NCBI GenBank assembly: GCA_016210245.1
Contig: JACQUR010000371.1
Span: 1-31,995 of the forward strand
Source: Chloroflexota bacterium
Lineage (GTDB): Bacteria > Chloroflexota > UBA6077 > JACQUR01
DNA: 31,995 nt
Direction: 5' to 3'
Made by a program: the position numbers and the translations under genes. Of the stretch, positions 22,754-31,897 are shown one piece after another. Below the pieces are notes generated by a model. That model did no database searches and was not told the origin of the DNA. It worked only from the letters and a program-made list of their open reading frames with translations. Every line of letters starts with the position of its first letter. Position 1 is the first letter of the stretch.

Positions 22754-25149
22754 GCCCACGACTCCTCGCTGGACGGAGCGCGATAGCTGGCCTCGAGTAC
22801 TGTGTAGAGATTGAGCACGATCTCCTCCTCGGTTTCAGGGCAGAAAGCGTGGAGCTTGCTGCCCTCCAGCTCCAGGGGCTCGACCACCGCCTGGCGGACG
22901 CGGCCCGCCTCGCTCCACCGCAGCGCCAGCAGCGCGCCGTCTCGCATCGCCCGCTGGCACAACTGGACCACCCGCTTGGGCCCCTGCGCCGCCGGAGCCG
23001 CCGCGCCGCTTGCCGCCAGGCTCGCCTGGTCCGGGCCGTCTTGCTCCGCTGAGTCGAGCACCGGCAGGTAGCCGGCCCGGCGCAGCAGCTCCATGGCTCC
23101 CTCGGGGCTCACATTCAGGATGCATGCCACGCCCGGGCCCAGCTCTCGCCAGCGCAGCCCGTGCAGCTTACGGCTGTTCTGCAGCTCGTACAGCAGCGCC
23201 GGATCGTCGGCCCGCACGTAGGTCTGGGCCGCCCCCAGCTTGATCTGGCCGTAGCGCTGGGCCTGGTCCTGGACCAGCCGTTCCACCGTGGGCGGCAGCG
23301 GCGCGCGCGAGCGCCGCTGGAGCAGCTCGAGCACTTCTTTGGGCGAGGCGCCCCGGTTGAGCGCCGCGGCCACGGAGGTGCTGCTGATCCGGAAGACCGC
23401 CGCTCCCTGGTTCTCCTCGAGCTGGGCCACCTTCCACAGCTCCAGCAGCGCCTCCGGATGGGCATTCGGCGGGGCGATGATGGACCGGTCGGCCTGGACG
23501 ACCCAGCTCTCGTCCCAGGGGGGCAGCGCGCCCGAGGGCCGGGCCTGCTCCTCGGCCAGCAGGGCCTGGAGCGCGGACGGGAGCATCACCGCCGCCTGCT
23601 TGTCGGGAGTCACCCCCTCGGCGAGCGCCAGGTGGCGCAGCGCCGCCCAGCCCGGGTCCGGGTCGGTGAGCGGGTCCTGCCGCTTGAGCGGAAACAGCAT
23701 CGGCCACAGGAAGGCCAGCGCGCCCTCCAGCGAGGCCTTGAGCACCCAGGTGTCGGGAGGGAACACCTTCAGGAACTGAAGCAGGTGCTCCCTGGCCAGC
23801 CGCGTGCGCTGCTGGCTTGGCACCGCGGGCGCGTTCGCCGGGCCAGTGTCTCTCCAGGCGCGCACCAGGCGCTCGAACAGGCGCCAGGGCTCGGCCCCGG
23901 CCAGGTCCGTGGGCACGAAGCCCGTCTGGCCATAGCCCGCGGGGCGCACCAGCCCGGCGGCCACGCACAGGCTCCAGAGCGCCTGGGGATAGCTGGGATC
24001 AGGGTTGCCCAGGAGCTTGCCGAGCGCGGCCAGGCTGCGCTGGTAGGGCTGCCCGTCCTGGCGCCACTCGCACCGCCCCGCCGCCAGGAGGCCCAACAGG
24101 TGAACCGCGTCGCGCAGCAGGTGGGAGGGGTTGGGGACCACGCCAGAGGCCTGCTCCGCCCGCTGCAGCTCCGGCGGCCGCAGCGCGCCGCTGTCGAAGA
24201 GCGAGCGCCCGGAATAGGCCAACTCCACCTCCTCCGGCACCACGTAGGACGAGTCGCCCCATGTGGCCACGTAGCTCGAGGAGGTCGAGACCACGACCAG
24301 CAGACCGTGGCGCATCAGCTCATGCACCGGATGCTGTACTCCGGGCGGCCCTCCCCCATACCAGTAGCTCCCGTAGCTCAGGGTCATCCCCAGGCCCACG
24401 CCTGACTGTCGCGCCGCCGGGTGGCTGGCCATCTGCTGATAGGTCACCCACCCACCCTGCTCGCGCACCCAGTCGAAGATCGAGCGGGCCGGCTCGGACA
24501 GGCCTGCGACGACCTCGCGACACACGTCGGTACGGGAGAGCGAGCTGAGCAGGAGGCCCAAGCGCGCGGCCTTGGCGGTGGGAGGGTTCTTGGCGCCAAT
24601 GGTGGTGAGCATCTGGCGCAGCGCCTCGCTATTGGCCTGGGCCAGCGCCTCGCGCAGGCTGGCGCGGCGGCCGCGGGGCAGAACGCTGATGGCGGCCGGA
24701 TAGGTGGCGAAAAAGCCCTTCTTCGGCGAGGGGTCGTAATCGGCCAGCCCCCACAGCCGCAGCTCGCGCACCTCGGACTCCAGGTACTCGGTCGGCACGC
24801 GCCCCCGCAGTTCGTCGAGGAGCGCCGACCACGGCGCCTCGTGCTCCGTCCGGCTGGCCAGCCAGCGGAGGAGCAGGTGCTGGAAGTTATCCAGCTCCAG
24901 GAAAACCGGCGCCAGGGCGAAGGGCTGCGCGAGCTGATTGGCCAGGGTGCGGCTGTCGAACCCCTGGGCGTCGGCCACCTGGCGGCGCGCCAGCAGTTCG
25001 CGCCGCTCCTCCTTCGAGAGGCGATCGAGCAGCCGGGTCAGTTGCACGGGCGGGCTCGCCGGGGCGAGGTGTTGAGAGGCCGCAGGGCGGCCAGGCAGGC
25101 GTTCAACCAACAGTTCGCGCTGGATCAAGATACCTACAGTATGCCACAT
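22750..25149 (-). CDS. Helicase-associated (Helicase_C_3 domain) protein, XPB partner
   Basis: The product has 799 residues from ATG 25149. Its C-terminal part (about 530-700) repeats the type of domain found at the XPB N-terminus: VVQADRSIIAPP, then ELWKVAQLEE, VFRISSTSVAAAL, YGQIKLGAAQTYVRADDPALL. The XPB protein carries the parallel phrases LIVQADRSLLLEV, HFYTITPLSLWNA and YGRIRLLARPDTLALEADDPDLL. The N-terminal 500 residues are helical and winged-helix-like, without a Walker motif, so it is not a helicase alone. A 4-bp overlap with XPB argues for a complex of the two. The frame is open far upstream (to 26736) but this part is antisense to another gene. The ribosome site before ATG 25149 is weak, and TTG 25128 preceded by GTAGG is an alternative. 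Confidence 0.85.
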   Translation of the reverse strand: MWHTVGILIQRELLVERLPGRPAASQHLAPASPPVQLTRLLDRLSKEERRELLARRQVADAQGFDSRTLANQLAQPFALAPVFLELDNFQHLLLRWLASRTEHEAPWSALLDELRGRVPTEYLESEVRELRLWGLADYDPSPKKGFFATYPAAISVLPRGRRASLREALAQANSEALRQMLTTIGAKNPPTAKAARLGLLLSSLSRTDVCREVVAGLSEPARSIFDWVREQGGWVTYQQMASHPAARQSGVGLGMTLSYGSYWYGGGPPGVQHPVHELMRHGLLVVVSTSSSYVATWGDSSYVVPEEVELAYSGRSLFDSGALRPPELQRAEQASGVVPNPSHLLRDAVHLLGLLAAGRCEWRQDGQPYQRSLAALGKLLGNPDPSYPQALWSLCVAAGLVRPAGYGQTGFVPTDLAGAEPWRLFERLVRAWRDTGPANAPAVPSQQRTRLAREHLLQFLKVFPPDTWVLKASLEGALAFLWPMLFPLKRQDPLTDPDPGWAALRHLALAEGVTPDKQAAVMLPSALQALLAEEQARPSGALPPWDESWVVQADRSIIAPPNAHPEALLELWKVAQLEENQGAAVFRISSTSVAAALNRGASPKEVLELLQRRSRAPLPPTVERLVQDQAQRYGQIKLGAAQTYVRADDPALLYELQNSRKLHGLRWRELGPGVACILNVSPEGAMELLRRAGYLPVLDSAEQDGPDQASLAASGAAAPAAQGPKRVVQLCQRAMRDGALLALRWSEAGRVRQAVVEPLELEGSKLHAFCPETEEEIVLNLYTVLEASYRAPSSEESWA

Positions 25150-25218
25150 TGGCCGTTGCCGAGGCGGTATTCCGTATACAATTTGGTACGAAGACCTGAA
25201 GCGGTTAGCCGCCGGCCC

Positions 25219-25306
25219 TGAGTGCTGAGCGCTGACGGCTGCTTGCTCGCTAGACCGAGTCGACAGGGCACGAGCGAACTGTCGACTGTCGACTCGGTCG
25301 AGACAA
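25219..25306. repeat. Heptad array plus 14-bp-arm inverted repeat
   Basis: TGAGTGC, TGAGCGC, TGACGGC, TGCTTGC (25219-25246) form four degrading heptads related to the window-end arrays. Perfect 14-bp arms follow at 25253-25266 and 25286-25299 (GACCGAGTCGACAG and its complement), with one extra GTCGACT unit. The right part equals the end of the array at 14379-14489. It lies between divergent genes, 9 bp before the ribosome site of the 25327 gene. Confidence 0.82.
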
Positions 25307-25326
25307 CCTGCCTCGGGAGGCATGCC

Positions 25327-26931
25327 ATGGCGAAGCGGGACGGTTCGGGCGGCGAGGGCGCCGGTCGGCGGCGCCGGCGTGGCCAGGCCACGGGCCCGCT
25401 GTCCATCGTAGGGCGGAGGCCGCAGCCGGCGGCCGAGCTCGACCAGATACTCGACGCGCTCGAGGACGCGGTGGCGAAGCGGGACGAGCACCAGACTCAG
25501 GCGCTCAGCGGCCAGCTCTGGGCGCGTCGCCGCCAGGTTCCGGAGGTGCTGGTCGAGCGGCTGCTCGGCGGGCGAACGCGGCTGCCGGGTCTGGCGCTCG
25601 AGCTGCTGACCAGCTTTGGCGGAGCGCGCGTGCGGACCTATCTGCGACGCATCGCCGAGAGCGCCGCCGCGCCCGACATCGTGCGCTGGGGCGCCCGCCG
25701 TCGGGCCGGCTGGTCCGAGCGGGGTGAAGCCGGGGCCCGCCGCTCCTTTCTCCAGTCCCTGCGCGACCCTGAGGCCACGCTGGTCGAAGCGCTGGCCTCG
25801 GCCGGCTCCTGGTGGCCGCCCGATGGGCAGATCCTCCAGGAGGTGCTGGACTACATGGCGGTGCTGTCCACCGAGCAGCGGCTCGCGCTGGTACAGCGGG
25901 CCATCGACGAGCAGGTTCCAGAGATTACGTGGTGGCTGCGCGGCCTCGTCCACCTGGATGACCCGTCGGTCCAGCGCCTGGCGATCGCCGAGCTGGTGCG
26001 ATGCCGCGATGCCGCGGCCTCGGGCGCGCTCTCCCGCCTGGCCCTCACGACGCGCGATCCGACGCTGCGCGCCGAGGCCAGCGCCGCCGAGCGCCGGGTC
26101 CGGCTCCACCTGGCCACGCCCGGCGCCGAGGAGCCGGCTGGAGGCGAGCCGCGGCCGCTGCTCTCGCTGGAGCGGGTCCTGGCGAGCGAGGTCGACGGTG
26201 AGGGCGGACAGATGCTCGTGCTGATCCGGGGCTGGAACGAGCAGGTGCAACTGCTGGTCAGCGTGTTCTCCAAGGATACCTGGGGCATCAGAGACGTCTA
26301 CGGCATCAGCCGAGGCTCGTCCGAGCAGATCTCCGACCTCGTGGGCAGCACATCCGAAGAGCAGGAGGTACACCTGGTCGAGATCGACTTGCCTGCGGCG
26401 CGGGGCGCCCTGGTGGCAACCGTGCAGGCCAACGCGGCTGCCGGCCACCTGATTCCGCCAGCCTTCGAGGTCTGGGAACCGTTGTTCCACGACGCCTTCC
26501 CGCCGCCCGTCGACGAGCCGGTGGTCGTTCCTGAGCTGGATGACGCCCCGTTCGCTGGACGCCACGACCTGGTGCGCCAATCGGCCAGGCTGCTCCAGCA
26601 CGCCCTGTTCGCAAGCTGGCTGTTCAACCCCGAGCAGATCGACCCGCTGCTCCCCTGGGTGCCGGGGCTCAGCGGAAGCCGACTGACCGATCGGCAGTAC
26701 CGGCCGCTGATGAAAGGGCTGCTGGGCGCGACCCAACAGCAGCGGTTACGCCAGCGGCTGCGCCGGCAGGCCTGGCTGCTGGAACGCCACGGAGCGCGCA
26801 CCGAGCGCGACCTGGCGCTGGCGGTGGCTGCCAGCCTGGTCGCCGAGCCCGAGGCCCTGCTGAAACACCCCTTCCTGCGGGCGATGATCGACCGCAGCCT
26901 GGCCAACATGTTCGCCGGGCTCCTGATGTGA
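25327..26931 (+). CDS. Unrecognised alpha-helical protein diverging from the XPB pair
   Basis: The protein has 534 residues from ATG 25327 (GGGAGG at 25315-25320, 6 nt upstream). The first 30 are basic and low-complexity (GRRRRRGQ). Residues about 35-290 look like an alpha solenoid of HEAT type, with repeated helices such as DPSVQRLAIAELVRCRD and DPTLRAEASAAERRVR. Residues 300-420 are mixed, including VLIRGWNEQVQLLVSVFSKDTW and a segment ending EVHLVEIDLP, and the rest is helical (TEQ- and RLRQRLRRQ-rich). No catalytic motif, signal or membrane helix is seen. I do not know the family. Its divergent position beside XPB and the Helicase_C_3 protein makes a repair or chromosome role possible, no more. 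The TGA stop overlaps the first base pairs of a heptad array. Confidence 0.75.
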   Translation: MAKRDGSGGEGAGRRRRRGQATGPLSIVGRRPQPAAELDQILDALEDAVAKRDEHQTQALSGQLWARRRQVPEVLVERLLGGRTRLPGLALELLTSFGGARVRTYLRRIAESAAAPDIVRWGARRRAGWSERGEAGARRSFLQSLRDPEATLVEALASAGSWWPPDGQILQEVLDYMAVLSTEQRLALVQRAIDEQVPEITWWLRGLVHLDDPSVQRLAIAELVRCRDAAASGALSRLALTTRDPTLRAEASAAERRVRLHLATPGAEEPAGGEPRPLLSLERVLASEVDGEGGQMLVLIRGWNEQVQLLVSVFSKDTWGIRDVYGISRGSSEQISDLVGSTSEEQEVHLVEIDLPAARGALVATVQANAAAGHLIPPAFEVWEPLFHDAFPPPVDEPVVVPELDDAPFAGRHDLVRQSARLLQHALFASWLFNPEQIDPLLPWVPGLSGSRLTDRQYRPLMKGLLGATQQQRLRQRLRRQAWLLERHGARTERDLALAVAASLVAEPEALLKHPFLRAMIDRSLANMFAGLLM

Positions 26932-27013
26932 GATTTGAGATTGCGGATTTGAGATTTGAGATTGCGGTTGAAGATGATTTCACTCTGCACTCTGCACTCT
27001 CAAATCTCAAATC
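26930..27013. repeat. 84-bp heptad array (12 units) between convergent genes
   Basis: Twelve 7-bp units: GAGATTT, GAGATTG, CGGATTT, GAGATTT, GAGATTG, CGGTTGA, AGATGAT, TTCACTC, TGCACTC x2, TCAAATC x2. The TCAAATC pair is complementary to the GATTTGA units of the left half. It holds part of the stop codon of the plus-strand gene (26929-26931) and, on the minus strand, the last codons and stop of the histidine kinase (27002-27000). Length and units are shared with the array at 8280-8363. Confidence 0.92.
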
Positions 27014-28288
27014 CGCCGCGCTCCCCGGCCAGGGGCAGCAGGAGCGTGGCCGTGGTTCCGCGTCCGAGGGTGCTCTCCAGACGCAGATGCCCGCGCATCA
27101 AACGGACCAGCTCCGCGGCGATCGCCAGCCCGAGCCCAGCCCCACCATCGGCGCCCTGGGGACCCCGGCCGCGCGCGGTGTCCACGCGATAAAACCGATC
27201 GTGTACGCGGGGTAGGTGCTCGGGCGCGATGCCCTCCCCGGTGTCCGTGATCCTGAGGCGGGCCCAGTGGCCCTGCCGCGCGACCTCCAGCACGATCCTG
27301 CCGCCGGCCGGCGTGTGCTTCAGTGCGTTGTCGACGAGCGCTCGCAGCACCTGCCGCAGGCGCGACAGGTTGCCGCGCCCCCACACCGGCTGCGCGGCGA
27401 CGTGCAAGCCGACCGCGCGCTCCTTCGCCAGCGCCCCCAACTGAGCTGCGATCTCCTCTGCCACCTCAGCCAGCGCCACCGGCTCCAGGGTCAGCGCCAC
27501 CTGGCCGGCGTCCAGTCGCGCCAGGTCCAGCAGGTCCTCCAGCAGCGCGCTCAGCTCCTCCGCGTCACGCCGCAACTGCTGCACCTGCTCGAGCTGGGCC
27601 GGCGGCAGGGCCGTCCCCTCGCGCTGCAGCACCTCCGCCCTGGCCCGCAGCACCGCCACCGGCGTCCGCAGCTCGTGGCTCGCGTCCGCGATGAACTGCC
27701 GCTGCCGCTCGAACGCCTCGCGGATGGGCCGCATCGCGCGCCCGGCCAGGAAGACGCTCCCCCCGGCCGAGAGGACGAGCCCGGCCGCGCCGGTCAGCAG
27801 CAGGACCAGCGTCAACAGCACCAGCTCGCGCTGCTCGGCGCTCAGCGCCTTGCCTACCTGCACGGCCCCGACGACCCGTCCTTCGTGGTAGACCGGCACG
27901 CTCAGCACCCGAACGGGCACGCCGCCCGCTTCCTGGTTGGCCAGCACTTCCTGCCCGCCGAGCGCGGCGCTCAGCGCAGCCCGATCCGGCAGCCCCGCCA
28001 GGCTCACCTCCCGCGAGTTCGGCACCGAGACGCCGCGACGATCTACCCAGAACGCGAACAGCCCCGACGCCCCGATCCGCAGCGATTCCGCGCCGTTGCC
28101 CTTCTCGTCGTCGTCGCGCGAGAACCTGGTGGCCTGGCGCTCCGCCTCCAGCCGCAGCTCGCGCTCGACCGCCAGATCGTGCGCTCTGGCCTCGCTCGCC
28201 AGCGCGCTGCCGATCGTCGCGGCCAGGACCAGCCCCAGCACGGCCAGGTTCCAGGCAGCCAGGCGCCAGCGGATGCGCGAGAACGGCA

Positions 28289-28292
<4 letters not shown>
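27000..28292 (-). CDS. Sensor histidine kinase
   Basis: The 430-residue kinase has two membrane helices (about 11-33 and 157-182) enclosing an extracytoplasmic sensor domain of about 120 residues with FWVDRRGVSV and VYHEGRVVGAVQVG, a single-Cache/PAS-like pattern. The H-box ASHELRTP puts the phosphorylated His at 206. The ATPase part shows NALKHTP, DTGEGIAPE and GAGLGLAI. ATG 28292 overlaps the response regulator stop as ATGA, so the two are co-translated. The C-terminal GFEI and the stop codon are encoded by the heptad array at 26930-27013. The stimulus cannot be told; no transporter or target gene lies beside the pair. Confidence 0.92.
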
Positions 28293-28963
<671 letters not shown>

Positions 28964-28986
28964 CGCGCCTCCGCCTCCCGCCTCCT

Positions 28987-28998
28987 TATCAGGTGATA
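28987..28998. promoter_or_regulatory. Possible operator palindrome before the two-component operon
   Basis: TATCAGGTGATA is an inverted repeat with 5-bp arms and a GG centre, 24 bp before the regulator start codon. In an otherwise GC-rich divergent promoter region, it may be a binding site of the regulator itself. AAGGAGG (minus strand, 28987-28981) partly overlaps it. Confidence 0.25.
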
Positions 28999-29045
28999 CC
29001 ACGCCCGGTCGCCTGCCACCAAGCCTGCCTCTCGCGCTATGGCAA

Positions 29046-29054
29046 TGCTAGAAT
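29046..29054 (+). promoter_or_regulatory. Extended -10 box for the DinG-type helicase gene
   Basis: TGCTAGAAT carries the extended -10 pattern TGN plus TAGAAT (5 of 6 matches). No clear -35 box is present (CTGCCT at 29025-29030, 18 bp away). A start near 29061 would give a leader of about 36 nt. Confidence 0.4.
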
Positions 29055-29096
29055 TGCCTCACACCAGCGGGCGAGCGCTTCGCCCCCACACAGGCT

Positions 29097-31892
29097 ATGG
29101 ACGACGCCTCCTTCCTCGCCCTCGGATACCGCCGCTCGCCTGGGCAAGGCCGGCAGCCGCTGGCCCAGGTCGTCGTGCTGCGCTGCCAGGTCGGCGCGGA
29201 GGCGCCTGGCCCAACCGGCGGCGAGGCGCCCGGCGGGCTGCAGGCCGAGCTGGTGGCCGAGTCCTCCAGGCCCGGGCCCACCTTCGCCCGCCGCCTGCGC
29301 CAGCTCGTCGCGGGCAGCACCGTGGTCGGCTTCGACCTGCCCGCCGCGCTGGCCGAGCTGGGCCTGGCCCCGGCCGAGGCAACGACCTGGATCGACCTGC
29401 TCGACCTCGGTAGCCTGGTCCTGCCGGGGCTGGCCAGCTACTCGGAGGCCTCGCTGCGCGAGGCGCTCGGGCTGGCGGCGGTCGAGGCGCAGGACGCCCG
29501 GGCCACGGCCGCCTCGAGCGCCGCGGTCCACCTCGGGCTGCTCGCGGCCATCGACGCGCTCGATCTGGACACGCTCATGCACGTGAACCGCCTGGCCGCG
29601 CCGCTCACCTGGCCGTACAAGCCCCTGTTCGCCCAGGCCGAGCGCCGCAAGGTGCGCCAGTTCCTGGCCGCGCCACTCCCGGGCGGCGGCCAGGGTCTGC
29701 TGGGTGCCCCGCTCGCACCCCCGCCGGCCGGACGGGCGCGCGAGCCGCTCACACCCTCCTCCAGACCCCACAAGCTGGCGATCGAGGCGCTGGTGGCCAT
29801 GCTGGGGCGCGAGGGCGCGCTGGGTCGCAGTCTGGCCAGCTTCGAGGAGCGGCCCGAGCAGCAGGCCATGGTGCGCAGCGTGGCCCAGGTGTTCAACGAG
29901 GCCGGCACCCTGCTGGTCGAGGCCGGCACGGGCACGGGCAAGTCGCTCGCCTACCTGCTGCCCGCCGCCCACTTCGCCGTGGCCAACAACCGCCGTGTGG
30001 TCATCTCCACCAACACCATCAACCTCCAGGACCAGCTCTTCCGCAAGGACGTGCCGGAGATCCAGCGCGGGACGAGCCTGGCCTTGCGCGCCACGGTGCT
30101 CAAGGGCCGCACCAACTACCTGTGCCTGCGCCGCTGGTACGCCCTGTTGCGCACGGACGACCTGGAGCCGCACGAGCGCAGCCTGCTGATCAAGACCCTG
30201 CTCTGGGTCCCCCGCACCACCAGCGGCGACCGGGCCGAGCTGCGCCTGGTCGGCCGGGAGGGGGAGGCCTGGATGCGCGTGTGCGCCCTGGCCGAGACCT
30301 GCACCCCCCTGCACTGCCAGTTCCACCGCGCCGGCGTGTGCTTCCTGGCCCGCGCGCGGCGCGCGGCGGAGGACAGCCACCTGGTCATCGTGAACCACTC
30401 GCTGCTCCTGGCGGACATCGTCTCCAGGAGCCAGGTGTTGCCGGACTACGACCACCTGGTGATCGACGAGGCCCACCACCTGGAGCAGGAGGCCACCAAC
30501 CAGCTCGGCTGGCGCACCAGCCAGCGCGAGCTGCTGGCCCGCCTCCACCTGCTGGTCGAGCCGCCCGGCTCCCCGCCGGCCGGGCTCGTCCGCGACACCT
30601 TTCGCCTGCTCAAGCGGGCGCCCGGCTCACCCCGGCGGGGCCAGGAGGCGGACCGCCTGTCCGCCCTGGAGGCGCAGCTCCAGCTCGCCGTGGAGCGCGC
30701 GTGCGAGGCGACCGATCACCTGTTTGCGCTGCTGCGCCGGGTGTTGGAGGCGCGGGGCCAGGGCGCCGACGGCCAGCTCACCGCGCGCCTCTCCACCGCG
30801 GCGCGCGCCCAGCCGGCCTGGACCGAGGTCGAGCTGGCCTGGGCCGAGCTGGCAGATCGACTCCAGCACCTGCTGGCACTGCTCGGGGAGCTGCAGGAGC
30901 AGGTCGAGGCGACCGTCTCTGCGGCGTTCGAGGAGCTGGCGGAGGCGGACTCGGAGCTGGCGGCGCAACTGACCTACTGGGGCGAGGCCACGCAGCGGCT
31001 GGCCGCGATCCTGGCCGAGTACCAGCCGGACCTGGTGGCCTGGCTGAGCGCCGCCCGGAACGAGGATATCTGGGTACACGCCGCCCCCCTGCACGTCGGC
31101 CCGCTGCTCCAACAGGCTCTCTTCCGCTCGAAGGACACGGTGGTGCTCACCTCCGCTACCCTGAGCACCGACGGCCACTTCCGTTACGTTAAGGAACGCC
31201 TGGGCCTGGAGGAGGCGGACGAGCTGCGCCTGGGCTCGCCCTTCGACTACCGCCAGGCGGCCCTGGTCTACCTGCCGCGGGACATGCCGGAGCCCACCCA
31301 GCCCGGCTACCAGGAGCGGGTCCAGCAGGCCATCCTGGCCCAGGCGACCGCGCTGGGCGGGCGCTGCCTGGTGCTGTTCACCTCCTACGCCCAGTTGCGC
31401 GCTACCTACCTGGCCCTGCGCCAGCCCCTGGCGGAAGTGGGGATTACCCTGCTGGCGCAGGGCCAGGATGGCGCCTCGCGGGCCGCGCTGCTGGATGCCT
31501 TCAAGGCCGACCAGGGCACCGTCCTGCTGGGCACCAGCTCGTTCTGGGAGGGGGTCGACGTGGTGGGCGAGGCGCTGAGCTGCCTGATCGTGCCCCGCCT
31601 GCCCTTCAGCGTGCCCTCCGATCCCATCTTCGAGGCGCGCAGCGAGGCGTTCGACGACCCGTTCGGGCAGTATGCCGTGCCCCAGGCCATTCTGCGCTTC
31701 AAGCAGGGCTTCGGGCGACTGATCCGCAGCCGCAGGGACCGGGGCGCGGTGGTGGTGCTGGACCGCCGCCTGGACAGCAAGTTCTACGGCCGCGCCTTCC
31801 TGCGCTCCCTGCCCGGCTGCACCCTGGAGCGCGGCCTCCTGGCGGACGCCCCCGCCGTGGCCCGTGCCTGGCTGTCGGACCAGGCAACCTGA
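29097..31892 (+). CDS. DinG/XPD-family Fe-S helicase with degenerate exonuclease domain
   Basis: The 931-residue protein carries Walker A EAGTGTGKS (275-283), DEAH at 457-460 and a C-terminal QGFGRLIRSRRDRG motif VI. Cysteines 343, 402, 407 and 415 (NYLC, ETCTPLHC, GVC) match the four ligands of the 4Fe-4S cluster in 5'-3' DinG/XPD helicases, which open structured DNA in repair and replication. Residues 1-165 align in outline with a DnaQ-type exonuclease (VVGFDLPAAL, WIDLLDLGSLVLP) as in Firmicutes DinG, but the expected DxE is absent and the last 'DA' reads SA (141-142), so nuclease activity is unlikely. The ribosome site before ATG 29097 is weak. A heptad array follows the stop codon directly. 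Confidence 0.9.
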   Translation: MDDASFLALGYRRSPGQGRQPLAQVVVLRCQVGAEAPGPTGGEAPGGLQAELVAESSRPGPTFARRLRQLVAGSTVVGFDLPAALAELGLAPAEATTWIDLLDLGSLVLPGLASYSEASLREALGLAAVEAQDARATAASSAAVHLGLLAAIDALDLDTLMHVNRLAAPLTWPYKPLFAQAERRKVRQFLAAPLPGGGQGLLGAPLAPPPAGRAREPLTPSSRPHKLAIEALVAMLGREGALGRSLASFEERPEQQAMVRSVAQVFNEAGTLLVEAGTGTGKSLAYLLPAAHFAVANNRRVVISTNTINLQDQLFRKDVPEIQRGTSLALRATVLKGRTNYLCLRRWYALLRTDDLEPHERSLLIKTLLWVPRTTSGDRAELRLVGREGEAWMRVCALAETCTPLHCQFHRAGVCFLARARRAAEDSHLVIVNHSLLLADIVSRSQVLPDYDHLVIDEAHHLEQEATNQLGWRTSQRELLARLHLLVEPPGSPPAGLVRDTFRLLKRAPGSPRRGQEADRLSALEAQLQLAVERACEATDHLFALLRRVLEARGQGADGQLTARLSTAARAQPAWTEVELAWAELADRLQHLLALLGELQEQVEATVSAAFEELAEADSELAAQLTYWGEATQRLAAILAEYQPDLVAWLSAARNEDIWVHAAPLHVGPLLQQALFRSKDTVVLTSATLSTDGHFRYVKERLGLEEADELRLGSPFDYRQAALVYLPRDMPEPTQPGYQERVQQAILAQATALGGRCLVLFTSYAQLRATYLALRQPLAEVGITLLAQGQDGASRAALLDAFKADQGTVLLGTSSFWEGVDVVGEALSCLIVPRLPFSVPSDPIFEARSEAFDDPFGQYAVPQAILRFKQGFGRLIRSRRDRGAVVVLDRRLDSKFYGRAFLRSLPGCTLERGLLADAPAVARAWLSDQAT

Positions 31893-31897
31893 GTCAT

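Noticed and set aside
25150..26736. N-terminal extension of the Helicase_C_3 gene frame on the minus strand
   Set aside because: The frame is open to 26736 but is antisense to the 25327-26931 gene, whose own ribosome site and codon pattern are better; the translation there is Gln/Arg/Gly-rich like other shadows.
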